DNA from: Candidatus Gerdarchaeota archaeon | GTDB lineage: Archaea > Asgardarchaeota > Heimdallarchaeia > JABLTI01 | Assembly (NCBI GenBank): GCA_016840945.1 | Contig: JAEORJ010000096.1 | Span: 1 to 61,843, forward strand | Direction of reading: 5' to 3' | Length of the DNA stretch: 61,843 nt | Shown here: positions 43,439 to 52,685 of the stretch, piece by piece | Layout: the number at the start of each line of letters is the position of its first letter | Position numbering within the stretch: the first letter of the stretch is position 1 | Position numbers and translations under genes: made by a program | The notes under the pieces: model-generated | Database searches by the model: none | What the model was told of the DNA's origin: nothing | What the model saw: the letters and a program-made list of their open reading frames with translations, nothing else

Positions 43439-46400
43439 TTATTTCCCAGCCAATTCAGCTGCTGTTTTAAATGAGCGCATGATATGCTTTCGTATTGTTT
43501 TAATTGTTTTCACACCCAAACCTTTCACTGATGATGTTAAAGCTATTTTTGCATTTTGGAATTGCTTTATAGTATATATTCCCACGCTATTTAGCTCTTC
43601 TTTTATTGCAGGGGTAATGTGTGGTAAAACCTCCACTGACAAGTTTTTACGTAATTCAATTATCTTATCTTCAGATATGCCACGTACTTCAGATAGTTTT
43701 CCAATATCCTTCTTGAAAAGATCACCTGCTGTTTTTACACCTAGTTTAGCGAAATTTTCTTCCGTTGTCTTCCCTAAGCCAGGTATTTTCCTAATAGCTA
43801 AATCAGCTTCTATGTAATCTTTTGGAGGAGTAGTTTTCGATGGTTTCTTTGTCTCCTCTGTAGTGTCTTTTTCCTTTGTTTCCTTTGTTCCAAGAAATTC
43901 AGCTATTGTTTGGTCTCGTTTCTTTGGTGCTTTTTCTTTTGGTTTCACTTCTTCTTTAGGAGGTTCAGGTTTTTCTGCTGGTTTAGCTTTTGGTTTTGTA
44001 GTTGTCTTTGGTTTTTTAGTTGATACTACACTAGAACCAGGTGTCATCAACAATTTTTCTTCTATTTCAACTTTTAATTTAGTAATAGTTGGTAAACGTA
44101 ATCCTCTGATATTTGTTAATTGATTGTCATCCGCATCTAAGAATTCTTTTACAGTGAAAATACCCATTAAATTGAGATCTCGTTTTCCTTCAAAAGAAAT
44201 TCTTGGTAAAACCATAACATCGGTATTACCTCTATTTTGAGCTATAGTCTTTTCACCTAATCCTTTGATTTTCAACAATCTGCTATTAGCTACCATATAG
44301 AATTTATGGACAGTTTCAATTCCCTTTTGTTCTAATCTTTCAGCCATTACTTTCCCTACACCTTCAAGTTTGCTAACAGAAGCATCTGCTTCTAAAAAGC
44401 CAGGTGGTGGTGTGGGGCCTTTTTCTTTCATATGCTTAGCTATTTTTATTTCTTCACTTTCAACTGTTTCCTCAGCTACCTCTTCGCCTTCTGATTTGCG
44501 AAATTCCTCTATATCTAGATCAAGATTTTTGCGAATATGTTCAAATAAAGAGACTATTCTTTCTTGTGATAATCCAAATATTTTTAGTAATTTTTCGGGA
44601 TTGGAATCAAGGAAATCTAATACACTATAGATTTTCATGTTATGCAATTCTGAGACTGTTTTTGCAGTAATATTTGGAAGTACATCAACATTACATTTAG
44701 ATTTTAACTCAACAATATCATTAATTGTCAAATTACTGTTTGTCAATAATGCATTATCAGTGTTGAAGAAGTCTTTAACATTTTTAACTCCTTGAGCTCT
44801 TAAAGATCGTTCTGTTGCAGGACCTACACCAGGTAATCTTGATAAGTTATCCAAAGCACCATATAATTCAATTCCATCAATTATACCTCGTTCTTTAGCA
44901 AATTCATCTAACGCAACAGCACTAGTAGATTCTACTAATTCGTCTTTAGCTATTTCAGGTAACTCTAATATTGCTCGTAAAATTTGTTCGGATTGATCCA
45001 AGGCATCTTCAGATAATCCTAAGGAAAATAATTCTTGCAATTGATCTTCATTTAAGAGAATAAGATCTTGAAGTGTTTGAATATCATAACGTTCAAGATT
45101 AACACCTTCTATTGAATCCATTGGTAGTGCTTCTACCGGTATAGGATTCTTTGGGAGAAAAACTGATCCTTCACGATTCTTCAAACAATTGCTAAATTGA
45201 GTGGAGCTAAATAAGAATTGAAACTCGTCCTCATCCATCTTGCCCAATATTTGCCCAACAATGGAAGTGGCAATGGGAGCATATTTTTCGAAGATACGCA
45301 TTCTTTTTGCTTGTTGCTCTCTCTTCTTCAAAGCTCGCTGGAATCTCATTAATTTTCTTCCAGCTTTTTGTAAACATAATCTTAGTTCTTTTCTAATTTC
45401 ATCTACTTCAGCAATATACTCTTTGCTAGTTTCTGGGAAGGGTATTTTTGTACTTACTAATGATATAGCAAAAATCAATGGGTCATTATTGAGATTAGTT
45501 TTGTAATTAGACCAATTTATACTTTCGATGGTCTTTTTAATCAAATCATTTCCTTCACCAAAAAGTAATGGTATCCTATTAGCAAAGCGAGCTAATTTAT
45601 AAGGTGGTGAATTCCCCACGCCACCATAACCTATAGCTACTTCAACTTGAAAAGCATGACCACTGTAACTAGAAGGAGGTCTTGTTTCAGAGCAAGTAAA
45701 TTCCGGTTTATAAACCATCTTCATACCTGCTTCAAGATTGTTATGACCTAAAGGAGAAAGGCATTTACCATCTGGTGGGAAGAATTTAACTTTAACAAAA
45801 CCTTCATGAATTAAACGACGTAATTCCATTTCATCTAATTTTTTAGGATCTTTAGTCTTGGAGACATTTGAAATTGTTAGAACTTCATCTGCTGTTTTAT
45901 CACCGATTCTTTGGAAATGAGTTTTAAGGAAATCACGCATAGTTTTTGATTCAGTTCGAGAGATTTCACTTTTCAATTGATTGATGTCGGTACCTATAGG
46001 ATGAAGTGGAACTTCAATAGGTGGTTCAGGAATATCGTCAACTGTTCGCTTATGAATAATTGGTTCATCAGGATTATCAGGGGTAATTATGTGGAAAGTA
46101 GCATAAGGTGTAATTACAGCCATTTCATCGAAATATTCGTAAACATATCTTTTTGATCTGCTCCAAGTTCCTGCAAAACAAACAGAAACTTCTGTTCCAT
46201 GGCCTTTTAATTGATTTTTTGAGCTACCAGTATACTTTTTGGTATCAACAATTTCTGGAGCGTTTTTTACTATATCAATAAATAATTTATAGTGACTTGT
46301 AAAATCAGCAGATTTCTTTTTTGAAAGTGCTAATCGAGATTTGATTTCAAATGGCACTCTAATAGTGGATTGTGAATAAATTAATACCATTTTCGCTCCT

Positions 46401-46783
46401 AAACCAAAACGACCTCGAGATTGACGTTCGCCATAATTAGAACCAGTTAATACTCTACCAAATAATTTTGGAATATCATCATGGCGTATACCAATACCAT
46501 TATCACGCACTGATAATCTTATAAATTCGCTAGTAGCTTCTTCATCAAATTTGTAATTTTTTATACCCATTAAGTCGCCTACTTCTTCAGGAGACATCAA
46601 TTCAATACGAATTTCAATCTCTGGTAAAAAACCACCTTTTTCAGCTGCATCTAAAGCATTTTCTACTAATTCACGTACACTTGTATAAGTAGATCTTGTT
46701 GGATTATCAAAGCCCGCAATAGCTTTGTTTGCTTCAAAGAATTCAGCAGCAGACCGTTCTATTATTTTCTCACGCGCAATCAT
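43439..46783 (-). CDS. top6B: DNA topoisomerase VI subunit B with very long C-terminal helix-hairpin-helix array
   Basis: This is the ATPase subunit of topoisomerase VI. The GHKL domain shows SVRELVENALDAAE, SVRDNGIGI and RGRFGLGAKMVLIYSQ. The H2TH and transducer domains follow, to about residue 480. Usual archaeal subunits are 500-660 aa; this one is 1114. The extension holds three units of roughly 100-120 residues, each with one HhH (LPGVGPATERSL near 650, LEGVGKVMAERL near 805, IPGLGKTTEENF near 1000) and a second half starting VLPxIT/S and containing IYSVLDF, IFTVKEF or IYTIKQF. Lys/Pro-rich linkers (about 900-985) separate the later units. Extra DNA binding is inferred. Confidence 0.95.
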   Translation of the reverse strand: MIAREKIIERSAAEFFEANKAIAGFDNPTRSTYTSVRELVENALDAAEKGGFLPEIEIRIELMSPEEVGDLMGIKNYKFDEEATSEFIRLSVRDNGIGIRHDDIPKLFGRVLTGSNYGERQSRGRFGLGAKMVLIYSQSTIRVPFEIKSRLALSKKKSADFTSHYKLFIDIVKNAPEIVDTKKYTGSSKNQLKGHGTEVSVCFAGTWSRSKRYVYEYFDEMAVITPYATFHIITPDNPDEPIIHKRTVDDIPEPPIEVPLHPIGTDINQLKSEISRTESKTMRDFLKTHFQRIGDKTADEVLTISNVSKTKDPKKLDEMELRRLIHEGFVKVKFFPPDGKCLSPLGHNNLEAGMKMVYKPEFTCSETRPPSSYSGHAFQVEVAIGYGGVGNSPPYKLARFANRIPLLFGEGNDLIKKTIESINWSNYKTNLNNDPLIFAISLVSTKIPFPETSKEYIAEVDEIRKELRLCLQKAGRKLMRFQRALKKREQQAKRMRIFEKYAPIATSIVGQILGKMDEDEFQFLFSSTQFSNCLKNREGSVFLPKNPIPVEALPMDSIEGVNLERYDIQTLQDLILLNEDQLQELFSLGLSEDALDQSEQILRAILELPEIAKDELVESTSAVALDEFAKERGIIDGIELYGALDNLSRLPGVGPATERSLRAQGVKNVKDFFNTDNALLTNSNLTINDIVELKSKCNVDVLPNITAKTVSELHNMKIYSVLDFLDSNPEKLLKIFGLSQERIVSLFEHIRKNLDLDIEEFRKSEGEEVAEETVESEEIKIAKHMKEKGPTPPPGFLEADASVSKLEGVGKVMAERLEQKGIETVHKFYMVANSRLLKIKGLGEKTIAQNRGNTDVMVLPRISFEGKRDLNLMGIFTVKEFLDADDNQLTNIRGLRLPTITKLKVEIEEKLLMTPGSSVVSTKKPKTTTKPKAKPAEKPEPPKEEVKPKEKAPKKRDQTIAEFLGTKETKEKDTTEETKKPSKTTPPKDYIEADLAIRKIPGLGKTTEENFAKLGVKTAGDLFKKDIGKLSEVRGISEDKIIELRKNLSVEVLPHITPAIKEELNSVGIYTIKQFQNAKIALTSSVKGLGVKTIKTIRKHIMRSFKTAAELAGK

Positions 46784-47134
46784 TTTTGTAACCTACTAGC
46801 CACCTCGATATTAATAAAAGGAAATTTTTGCCTTCTGTCTCTTTCCTTTTACATCATCCGAAACCAGTTCACCTATCATATTATTATTTTGACCTAATAT
46901 AAAGGTCTTAATGATAATAGTACATTGTAACTGTTTTTTTGCGATAGTTTTCTTTCCACTAATATTCTATCATTCTTTTCTAATCAGTTCTTTAATACTT
47001 TACCATTCTAGCAAATTAAAACATTCGACCTTTTTTAATTTACGGTAGTAGCTTTTCGTATATGATAAGATTAAAGTGAGTATTGCTTGCAATCATATAT
47101 GCTACTAACAATCAACCTCTAAATTAATCTCTCT
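46784..47134. other. Intergenic region between asnS end and top6B start
   Basis: These 351 bases hold no gene that I can support. The right-hand part has an imperfect inverted repeat (47046-47107). The left-hand part carries the top6B leader; read on the minus strand, GAGGTGG and TAGGTT lie upstream of its ATG. No tRNA-like T-arm or other RNA signature was seen. Confidence 0.5.
47046..47107. repeat. Imperfect inverted repeat downstream of asnS
   Basis: TAGTAGC (47046-47052) matches GCTACTA (47101-47107) inversely, and ATATGAT (47060-47066) matches ATCATAT (47092-47098). The arms are interrupted by unequal gaps of seven and two bases. It could be a 3'-end structure of the asnS transcript or a regulatory site for top6B. 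Confidence 0.4.
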
Positions 47135-48451
47135 TTATGGTTTTAAGATATCGACAGTCCTTGGGAACATAATAGCTTGTTTTATATTGTCCAAACCACA
47201 AATCCACCAAATCAATCGTTCAAGACCTAAACCATAGCCAGCATGTGGAGGTATGCCATATTTGAATAGATTTAGGTACCAGCTATATGAAGCTAAGCTA
47301 TATCCTTGTTTTTTAATGACTTGTACCATCTTTTCATACTCATGGACTCTTTGACCACCAGTACATAATTCTACAAATCCTCCTGGTGCCATGAGATCAA
47401 AACTATTCGAAATCTTTGGATCTTCATCATTAACACGATAATATATTCCTCGAGTATGTACGGGCCAGTCAGTGATGAAGAATGGTGTTTTGAAATGATT
47501 TGAGAGAGCTGTTTCCTCTGGTGAAGTAAAATCATCATTTAAATTAACTGGTTCCTCAAGATCAAAACCTGAAACGATTTCTTTACAATCCTTAAATGTA
47601 ACTCGTGGGAAATTGCCTTTTAATTTCGATGGTTTTGCTCCTAATTCTGCAAGTGGTTCTTCAGCTGTTTTTATTGTTGTATTTACTACATATACTAGCA
47701 TATCTTCTAGTACTTGCATCATACTAATATGATCGTGAAATGCTGCTTCAACTTCAATTTGCCAAAATTCAGCAACGTGTTTTCTAGTACGAGATTTTTC
47801 CATTCTAAATGAAGGTATTATTCCGAATACTTTCTCGTGCGCTGTAACAGCAGCTTGCTTGTAAAATTGAGCACTTTGAGCTAAAAATGCATCTTCATCA
47901 AAATATTTGACTGGAAACATTGTTGCGCCTCCTTCAGTTGCAGTTGCGACAATTAAAGGAGAATATAATTCAGTGAAACCTCTTTTTAAAAAGAATTCGC
48001 GAATAGCATGAGCTGTATGAGCTTTTACAGCAAAAGGTAAATTATTCTGAGGCATGCGTATTGTTAATTCCCTAAGGTTAAATACTGTACCTTCATCCAT
48101 CGGTGTTCTGCCTGTAACATCAATGGGGATTGGACCTTCGACTTCGTTCAATATTAATAATTTTTCCGGTAAAACTTCAATACCATTCGGTGCAACATCA
48201 TTCTTCTTTATTTTACCTTCTATCCACACAATTGTTTCTTTCTTTAAAGATACTAAGTTATTCCATAAATCTTCAGGTAATTTACTTTTAATACCAGTTA
48301 TTTGTAACTTACCTGTGGCATCCCGTAAAGTCAAGAAACAAATTTTACCCTTATCAACAAGATGTTCAGCCCAACCACCTAATCTTACATTTGTACCATC
48401 TGCTTTTTTCAAAGCTTCTCTTATAGGAGTTTTTGTAGAATAGTCTGTCAT
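47135..48451 (-). CDS. asnS: Asparaginyl-tRNA synthetase
   Basis: This class IIb aminoacyl-tRNA synthetase joins asparagine to its tRNA. The N-terminal OB-fold (NVRLGGWAEHLVDKGKICFL, LRDATGKLQI) is followed by the class II core. AFLAQSAQFYKQAA is shared with AspRS, and motif 2 is PSFRMEKSRTRKHVAEFWQI, where SRTR and EFW favour Asn over Asp. Motif 3 is HAGYGLGLERLIWWICGLDNI. The start is ATG 48451 with GTGA eight bases upstream; GTG 48463 is the alternative. A non-discriminating AspRS cannot be fully excluded. Confidence 0.85.
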   Translation of the reverse strand: MTDYSTKTPIREALKKADGTNVRLGGWAEHLVDKGKICFLTLRDATGKLQITGIKSKLPEDLWNNLVSLKKETIVWIEGKIKKNDVAPNGIEVLPEKLLILNEVEGPIPIDVTGRTPMDEGTVFNLRELTIRMPQNNLPFAVKAHTAHAIREFFLKRGFTELYSPLIVATATEGGATMFPVKYFDEDAFLAQSAQFYKQAAVTAHEKVFGIIPSFRMEKSRTRKHVAEFWQIEVEAAFHDHISMMQVLEDMLVYVVNTTIKTAEEPLAELGAKPSKLKGNFPRVTFKDCKEIVSGFDLEEPVNLNDDFTSPEETALSNHFKTPFFITDWPVHTRGIYYRVNDEDPKISNSFDLMAPGGFVELCTGGQRVHEYEKMVQVIKKQGYSLASYSWYLNLFKYGIPPHAGYGLGLERLIWWICGLDNIKQAIMFPRTVDILKP

Positions 48452-48632
48452 AATATTATTCACTTTTCATGATTTTATCTTTTACACCTTCGAGCTATCA
48501 CCCAAGTTTAAAAGGGTTTTTTTTCAATTCAAAAAGTTTGTACAAGCATCCTAATAATAATTCACTCTAATACAATTTGCTATGTAAAAACCTCTTTCGA
48601 AAGTATAATTAACAATGCTCTAAAGATTAGGA

Positions 48633-49034
48633 TTACTTCTTTATTTTTCTAATTGCATCTGCAGCCCATGAACGAACACGAATATCATCATCTTCAAGTG
48701 CTATCTTTGTTAATTCAGGGATAGCTTCTTCAGAACCAATGTTACCTAAAGCTACTGCAGCTTCCAATCGTACTCCAACTATTTTATCAGATTTCATTGT
48801 TTCAATTAATATTTTTACTGCTTCCTGTGCTTCTTGTCCAAGATCACCTAAAGCTGCAGCAGCAGAAGAACGAACCAATGAATCTCTATCCTCTTTGAGG
48901 ATTTTTGCTAGTTCATCTAGAGCTTCTTTGGCTTTTATTTCACCTAATCTTGAAGCTGCTTTTGAGCGAATCCAACCATCACGATCTTTTAAATTCTTTA
49001 ATAGTTGATTGAGTTGTTTTTCATCATATGTCAC
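48633..49034 (-). CDS. HEAT-repeat protein
   Basis: This 133-aa protein is made of four HEAT/PBS-lyase-type repeats. Recurrent pattern: DRDSLVRSSAAAALGDLG, KIVGVRLEAAVALGNIG and DDIRVRSWAADAIRKI. The GTG start follows GAGGGTGAG. Such short alpha-solenoids bind other proteins. No partner is indicated by the neighbours, and I assign no specific role. Confidence 0.85.
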   Translation of the reverse strand: MTYDEKQLNQLLKNLKDRDGWIRSKAASRLGEIKAKEALDELAKILKEDRDSLVRSSAAAALGDLGQEAQEAVKILIETMKSDKIVGVRLEAAVALGNIGSEEAIPELTKIALEDDDIRVRSWAADAIRKIKK

Positions 49035-49163
49035 AACAACTCACCCTCATTAAATTATTACTAATATGATTATAGTATTAATATAGAAAAATATTTGGTA
49101 ATTTAAGGGTATCGACAAAAAACCATTAGAAATCTTAAAGAATGGACATAGGAAATTAATGTC

Positions 49164-49667
49164 ATGAAGCTTTTTGCTATAGTAGGTATTACTGATTCTG
49201 GTAAAACTACTACACTTATTGAAATAATCAAAGAATTAACAAAAAGAAAAAAAATTATCAATACTGTAAAAGCAATACATATTGATAATTTTAGCTTGGA
49301 TATAGAAGGCAAAGATTCGTGGTTACATAAACAAGCAGGAGCGAAAGCTACAGCTATTAGATCTAATATTGAAACAACATTTATGTATCAACGTTCAATG
49401 GAAGCAAAAGAAATCATTGAATTCTTTAAAGGAGATTACTTGATTTTTGAGGGATTCCATAAAGAAGGGAGATTACCAAAAATAGTTTGTGGAAAAACTA
49501 TAGAAGATATTGAATTGCGAATTGATGATTCTACATTTGTTATTTCAGGATGTATAACGAACTCAATTAAAGAGTACAAAGGATTACCAGCTATCAATGG
49601 ATTAAAAGAGATAGACAGATTAGCTGATTTGATAGAGCAAAAAGCGCTTGATAGTTCATTGTTTTAA
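49164..49667 (+). CDS. mobB: Molybdopterin-guanine dinucleotide biosynthesis protein MobB
   Basis: This GTP-binding accessory protein for molybdenum or tungsten cofactor guanylation has the P-loop IVGITDSGKTTTLIEII at residues 6-22, VKAIHIDNFSLDIEGKDSW (the MobB KH...D.EGKDT motif) and DYLIFEGFHKEGRLPKI. The length of 167 aa is normal. No other cofactor genes adjoin it. Its stop overlaps the stop of the convergent ABC ATPase gene by four bases. Confidence 0.9.
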   Translation: MKLFAIVGITDSGKTTTLIEIIKELTKRKKIINTVKAIHIDNFSLDIEGKDSWLHKQAGAKATAIRSNIETTFMYQRSMEAKEIIEFFKGDYLIFEGFHKEGRLPKIVCGKTIEDIELRIDDSTFVISGCITNSIKEYKGLPAINGLKEIDRLADLIEQKALDSSLF

Positions 49668-50485
49668 TGTGATTTTTTTCCAATAAAATAAGCTAGCAAT
49701 TCAGATTTCTTTAAGACGTTTTCTGGTACCCCAAGATTATGTAATTGATAAATAAAATCGATATAAGTTGTTGGGCTTAAACCTATAGATTCAAGATTTT
49801 CAGGATTCTTAAAGAAATCACTTTTTGTTGTATCTAAATGAATCTCATTATTTTTTAGAGCTATTACTCTATCAAAATGTTCTATTAATAAATCAAGGCT
49901 ATGGGAAATGAGGATGATTAATTTTCCTTCCTTCTTTAATAATTCAATATAATTTGCTATTATTGTTCTTTGGGTAATATCTATACCAGAAAATGGCTCA
50001 TCAAAAATAATTGCTTCAGGATTTTGAATTAAAACTGAAGCTATAGCTAGTTTTTGTTTTTCACCACGACTGATAAGTCTAGGATGATTATCTCTTAAAT
50101 GATCCATTGAAAAGAAATCTAACATATCATTAATTTTCTCTTTTCGTTCATTTTTTGAAAAATTGAATCGTAAAAGGCTCAATTCTAACTCCTTTTCAAC
50201 GGTATTAGCAAAAAGCATCTGATTTGGATTTTGGAATACGAAGCCCACCTGTTCAGCTATTTCAGCGATTTTCATTCTATCCGTCGATTTTCTGTTAATT
50301 AATATCTTCCCATTTTGAGGTTTTATCATTCCAGTGATTAATTTAACTAAGGTTGTTTTACCAGCACCATTAGAGCCAATTATAGCTATTTGCTCACCTA
50401 AAGCAAAATCCACCGAAATATTCCTTAAAACAATATTAGCTTTAGAATAACCAAATGAGACATCAAATAATTCAATGAAAGTCAT
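49664..50485 (-). CDS. ECF-type ABC transporter ATPase, second copy
   Basis: This energy-coupling-factor (CbiO/EcfA-like) ATPase powers vitamin or metal import. Walker A is IIGSNGAGKTTLVK, the Q-loop is GFVFQNPNQMLFANTVEKEL (typical of EcfA), the signature is LISRGEKQKLAIA, and Walker B AIIFDEPFSGID is followed by switch His ISHSLD. The start is ATG 50485, whose ATGA overlaps the stop of the first ATPase gene, giving translational coupling. The transmembrane EcfT and a substrate-binding S component are not seen in the window. Confidence 0.9.
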   Translation of the reverse strand: MTFIELFDVSFGYSKANIVLRNISVDFALGEQIAIIGSNGAGKTTLVKLITGMIKPQNGKILINRKSTDRMKIAEIAEQVGFVFQNPNQMLFANTVEKELELSLLRFNFSKNERKEKINDMLDFFSMDHLRDNHPRLISRGEKQKLAIASVLIQNPEAIIFDEPFSGIDITQRTIIANYIELLKKEGKLIILISHSLDLLIEHFDRVIALKNNEIHLDTTKSDFFKNPENLESIGLSPTTYIDFIYQLHNLGVPENVLKKSELLAYFIGKKSH

Positions 50486-51324
50486 TTTCCCAACCACTCC
50501 TTTGCCACTTGGATTGCTTGCTCTAATGAAATTGGTAGATCTTTAACCTCGAGTTTATTTTCTTTAAAGTAATGAAATAATGCTACCAATGTTGGTGGTG
50601 TTAAACCATTTTCAGTTAATAATTTGATATTAGTTAGAATGGGTTCAGAGGAATCATCAACGATTATTCTTCCATTATTAATTAGTATGAATCGATCACT
50701 TAATTGTAGAGCAAAATCTAAATCATGTTCTACCAAGATTATAGTTTTATTATAGTCACTATTTAATTTCTTCAATATTTTAATCAACTCAAATTTACTT
50801 TTTGAGTCAATCATGCTGGAACATTCGTCTAACACAAGTATTTTTGGTTCCATAGCCAATATTGAAGCAAGGATAACTTTTTGTTTTTCACCTTCGCTTA
50901 AATCCGAAGTTAATCTGTGTCTTAAATGAGAAATGCCTAGTTCAGTCATTACAGATACCAATCTTTCTTCCATAATATCCTTAGGAGTAGCGAAATTCTC
51001 TAATCCAAAAACAATCTCAGATTCAACATGTGGAGAGGATATTTGGAAGCTTGGCTCTTGTAAAATATAACCAACAATTTCACTGATTTGATCAATGGTA
51101 TGATCTAAAACATTTAATCCATTAACTTCAATTGAACCTTCAAAAAAACCGCTAATGGTATGGGGGATGAGACCATTAAAGAGATAACAAATAGTGCTTT
51201 TTCCTGAACCTGTGGGACCGATTATACTTACAATTTCACCTTCTTTAATGTCTAATGAAAACTCTTTCAAAATCGGTTCATCAGCATTCCTATATTGGAA
51301 AGTTACATTTGTTATCTTTATCAT
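50482..51324 (-). CDS. ECF-type ABC transporter ATPase, first copy
   Basis: This partner of the following ATPase would form a heterodimer with it. Walker A is IIGPTGSGKSTICYLF, the Q-loop region is GYILQEPSFQISSPHVESEIVFGLEN (residue run split by the Q-loop), the signature is LSEGEKQKVILA, Walker B is ILVLDECSSMID and the switch His is in LVEHDLD. The Walker B carboxylate is Glu within DEC. It is the first gene of a coupled pair. No membrane component is adjacent. Confidence 0.9.
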   Translation of the reverse strand: MIKITNVTFQYRNADEPILKEFSLDIKEGEIVSIIGPTGSGKSTICYLFNGLIPHTISGFFEGSIEVNGLNVLDHTIDQISEIVGYILQEPSFQISSPHVESEIVFGLENFATPKDIMEERLVSVMTELGISHLRHRLTSDLSEGEKQKVILASILAMEPKILVLDECSSMIDSKSKFELIKILKKLNSDYNKTIILVEHDLDFALQLSDRFILINNGRIIVDDSSEPILTNIKLLTENGLTPPTLVALFHYFKENKLEVKDLPISLEQAIQVAKEWLGK

Positions 51325-51369
51325 TATTATCAGCTAAATCATCATTAGAAATTAAAAAAAATAAAGCTT

Positions 51370-51404
51370 TGAAAGATAAAAAGCTTAAGATGATTTATCT
51401 TTCA
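51370..51404 (-). terminator. Hairpin over the stop of the M20 gene plus T-run
   Basis: A 10-bp perfect stem (TGAAAGATAA with TTATCTTTCA) contains the stop codon in its loop region. The minus strand continues into ATTTTTTTTAAT about 15 bases further. Confidence 0.7.
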
Positions 51405-52566
51405 TTTGAACACAAATTTTCTCAGCTAAAACAGTATAGACTTTTGCAGCTTTAATTACTTGATCAACTGGTACGTGTTCATAAGGACTGTGAGCAAATT
51501 TCTCATCACCTGGACCAAAACCTACAATTGGTATATTTACATCTAATAACTCAGAGATAGTTACACCACTACTCCAATGGCCAATCTTAGCTTCTTTTCC
51601 AGTAGCAATAGTACTTGCTGTTTGCAAAACAGAAATAATTTCCTCCTTTGGATTTGTGTCTAAAGCATCATAGTAACGTTCTAATTGAACTGATACCTCA
51701 GCTTCTTTGTAATTATTTTTCTTAAGTAATTCAAGAAAATCATCTCTAATTTTCTCAGGAGATTCATTTTTAAAATATTGTCTAATTAGGAGAGCTTTAC
51801 AAAGATTTGGAATTGAATGTGATTCACCCAAAGGTTCTGATGAAATTGAACTTATGATCATGTTAGCTTTTCCATAACGTTTTTCCTCAGGTAAAACGGC
51901 ATTTTCATATAGACATTCAATAACTTTAGCTAATTTTAAAATTGCATTATCGCCTTGTAATGGATTACCAATATTAGACATTTTTCCTTTAGTAACTATT
52001 TCAAAAATTGCTTTTCCAGGATGCGAGATATTAATATCGAGATTAGTAGGAGCACAAGAGACAACAAAATCAGCTTTAATCTCAAATTTCTTTAGGATTT
52101 CTTTCAAACCAATTGATTTACCATTCTTTGAATTAGACATACCAACTACAACATAATTACCTTTTAGGCGCGCTCGTGCTCGTTTCATTGCTAAACTGGC
52201 ACTTATCATTCCAGCAAAAGCAGCTTTCATATCACAAGCACCTCGACCTACTATCACCTTCCCTTTGGTACCTAATTTTGAACCATCGGTTTCCTGAGCA
52301 CTAAATGGATCAGGCATATCTCCAGGAGGTACCGTGTCGATATGGCCTACTAAAACTAAAGTCTTACCTGTACCTAATCCAGGCATAACACCAACAATGT
52401 TGCTTTCATCATCCCAATGAACTTGAGTGAAACCTGCTTTTTGCATTTCGATTGCTAGAAGGGTAGCAAATTTCTTTTCATTCCCACTTAAACTTTGAGT
52501 TTTTATCAAACGTTTTGCTAAATCAACAACTGATTTTTCGTCTAATTGTTCCAAGGATTTGGACAT
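51385..52566 (-). CDS. M20-family peptidase homologue lacking catalytic and metal-binding glutamates (probable pseudoenzyme)
   Basis: This 393-aa protein is close to ArgE/DapE deacylases. The metal residues His75 and Asp77 (GHIDTVPPGD), Asp112 (RGACDMKAA) and a C-terminal His (FAHSPYEHVP) are present. The usual DEE motif, with the catalytic base and a metal ligand, reads SKN (about 146-148, in MSNSKNGKSIG). The next ligand Glu, normally in GEPTN, is Ala172 in CAPTNLD. So a two-metal hydrolase centre cannot form in the normal way. The rest of the fold, including the dimerisation lid, looks intact and under selection. A binding or scaffolding function, or different chemistry, is inferred. Confidence 0.82.
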   Translation of the reverse strand: MSKSLEQLDEKSVVDLAKRLIKTQSLSGNEKKFATLLAIEMQKAGFTQVHWDDESNIVGVMPGLGTGKTLVLVGHIDTVPPGDMPDPFSAQETDGSKLGTKGKVIVGRGACDMKAAFAGMISASLAMKRARARLKGNYVVVGMSNSKNGKSIGLKEILKKFEIKADFVVSCAPTNLDINISHPGKAIFEIVTKGKMSNIGNPLQGDNAILKLAKVIECLYENAVLPEEKRYGKANMIISSISSEPLGESHSIPNLCKALLIRQYFKNESPEKIRDDFLELLKKNNYKEAEVSVQLERYYDALDTNPKEEIISVLQTASTIATGKEAKIGHWSSGVTISELLDVNIPIVGFGPGDEKFAHSPYEHVPVDQVIKAAKVYTVLAEKICVQMKDKSS

Positions 52567-52666
52567 GACCCAGTTCTCCGGTTTACTTAAAATTTATTTT
52601 TGAATATTATAGTCACACAATATGTAATAAGTAATTCTATGAAAAAGCTTCTTTCAAACATCAAGT

Positions 52667-52685
52667 CTTGATTTGATTAATCAAG
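52667..52685 (-). terminator. Stem-loop over the stop codon of the AlaX gene
   Basis: CTTGATT pairs with AATCAAG around a 5-base loop, and the stop codon lies inside the structure. The minus strand continues with GTTTGAAAGAAGCTTTTTC. Confidence 0.5.

Noticed and set aside
43479..45506. Several plus-strand frames opposite top6B
   Set aside because: They are shadows of the top6B frame; the minus-strand translation has continuous family motifs and repeats.
46784..47134. Possible tRNA or small RNA in the gap
   Set aside because: No T-arm consensus, cloverleaf or strong compact structure could be found by eye.
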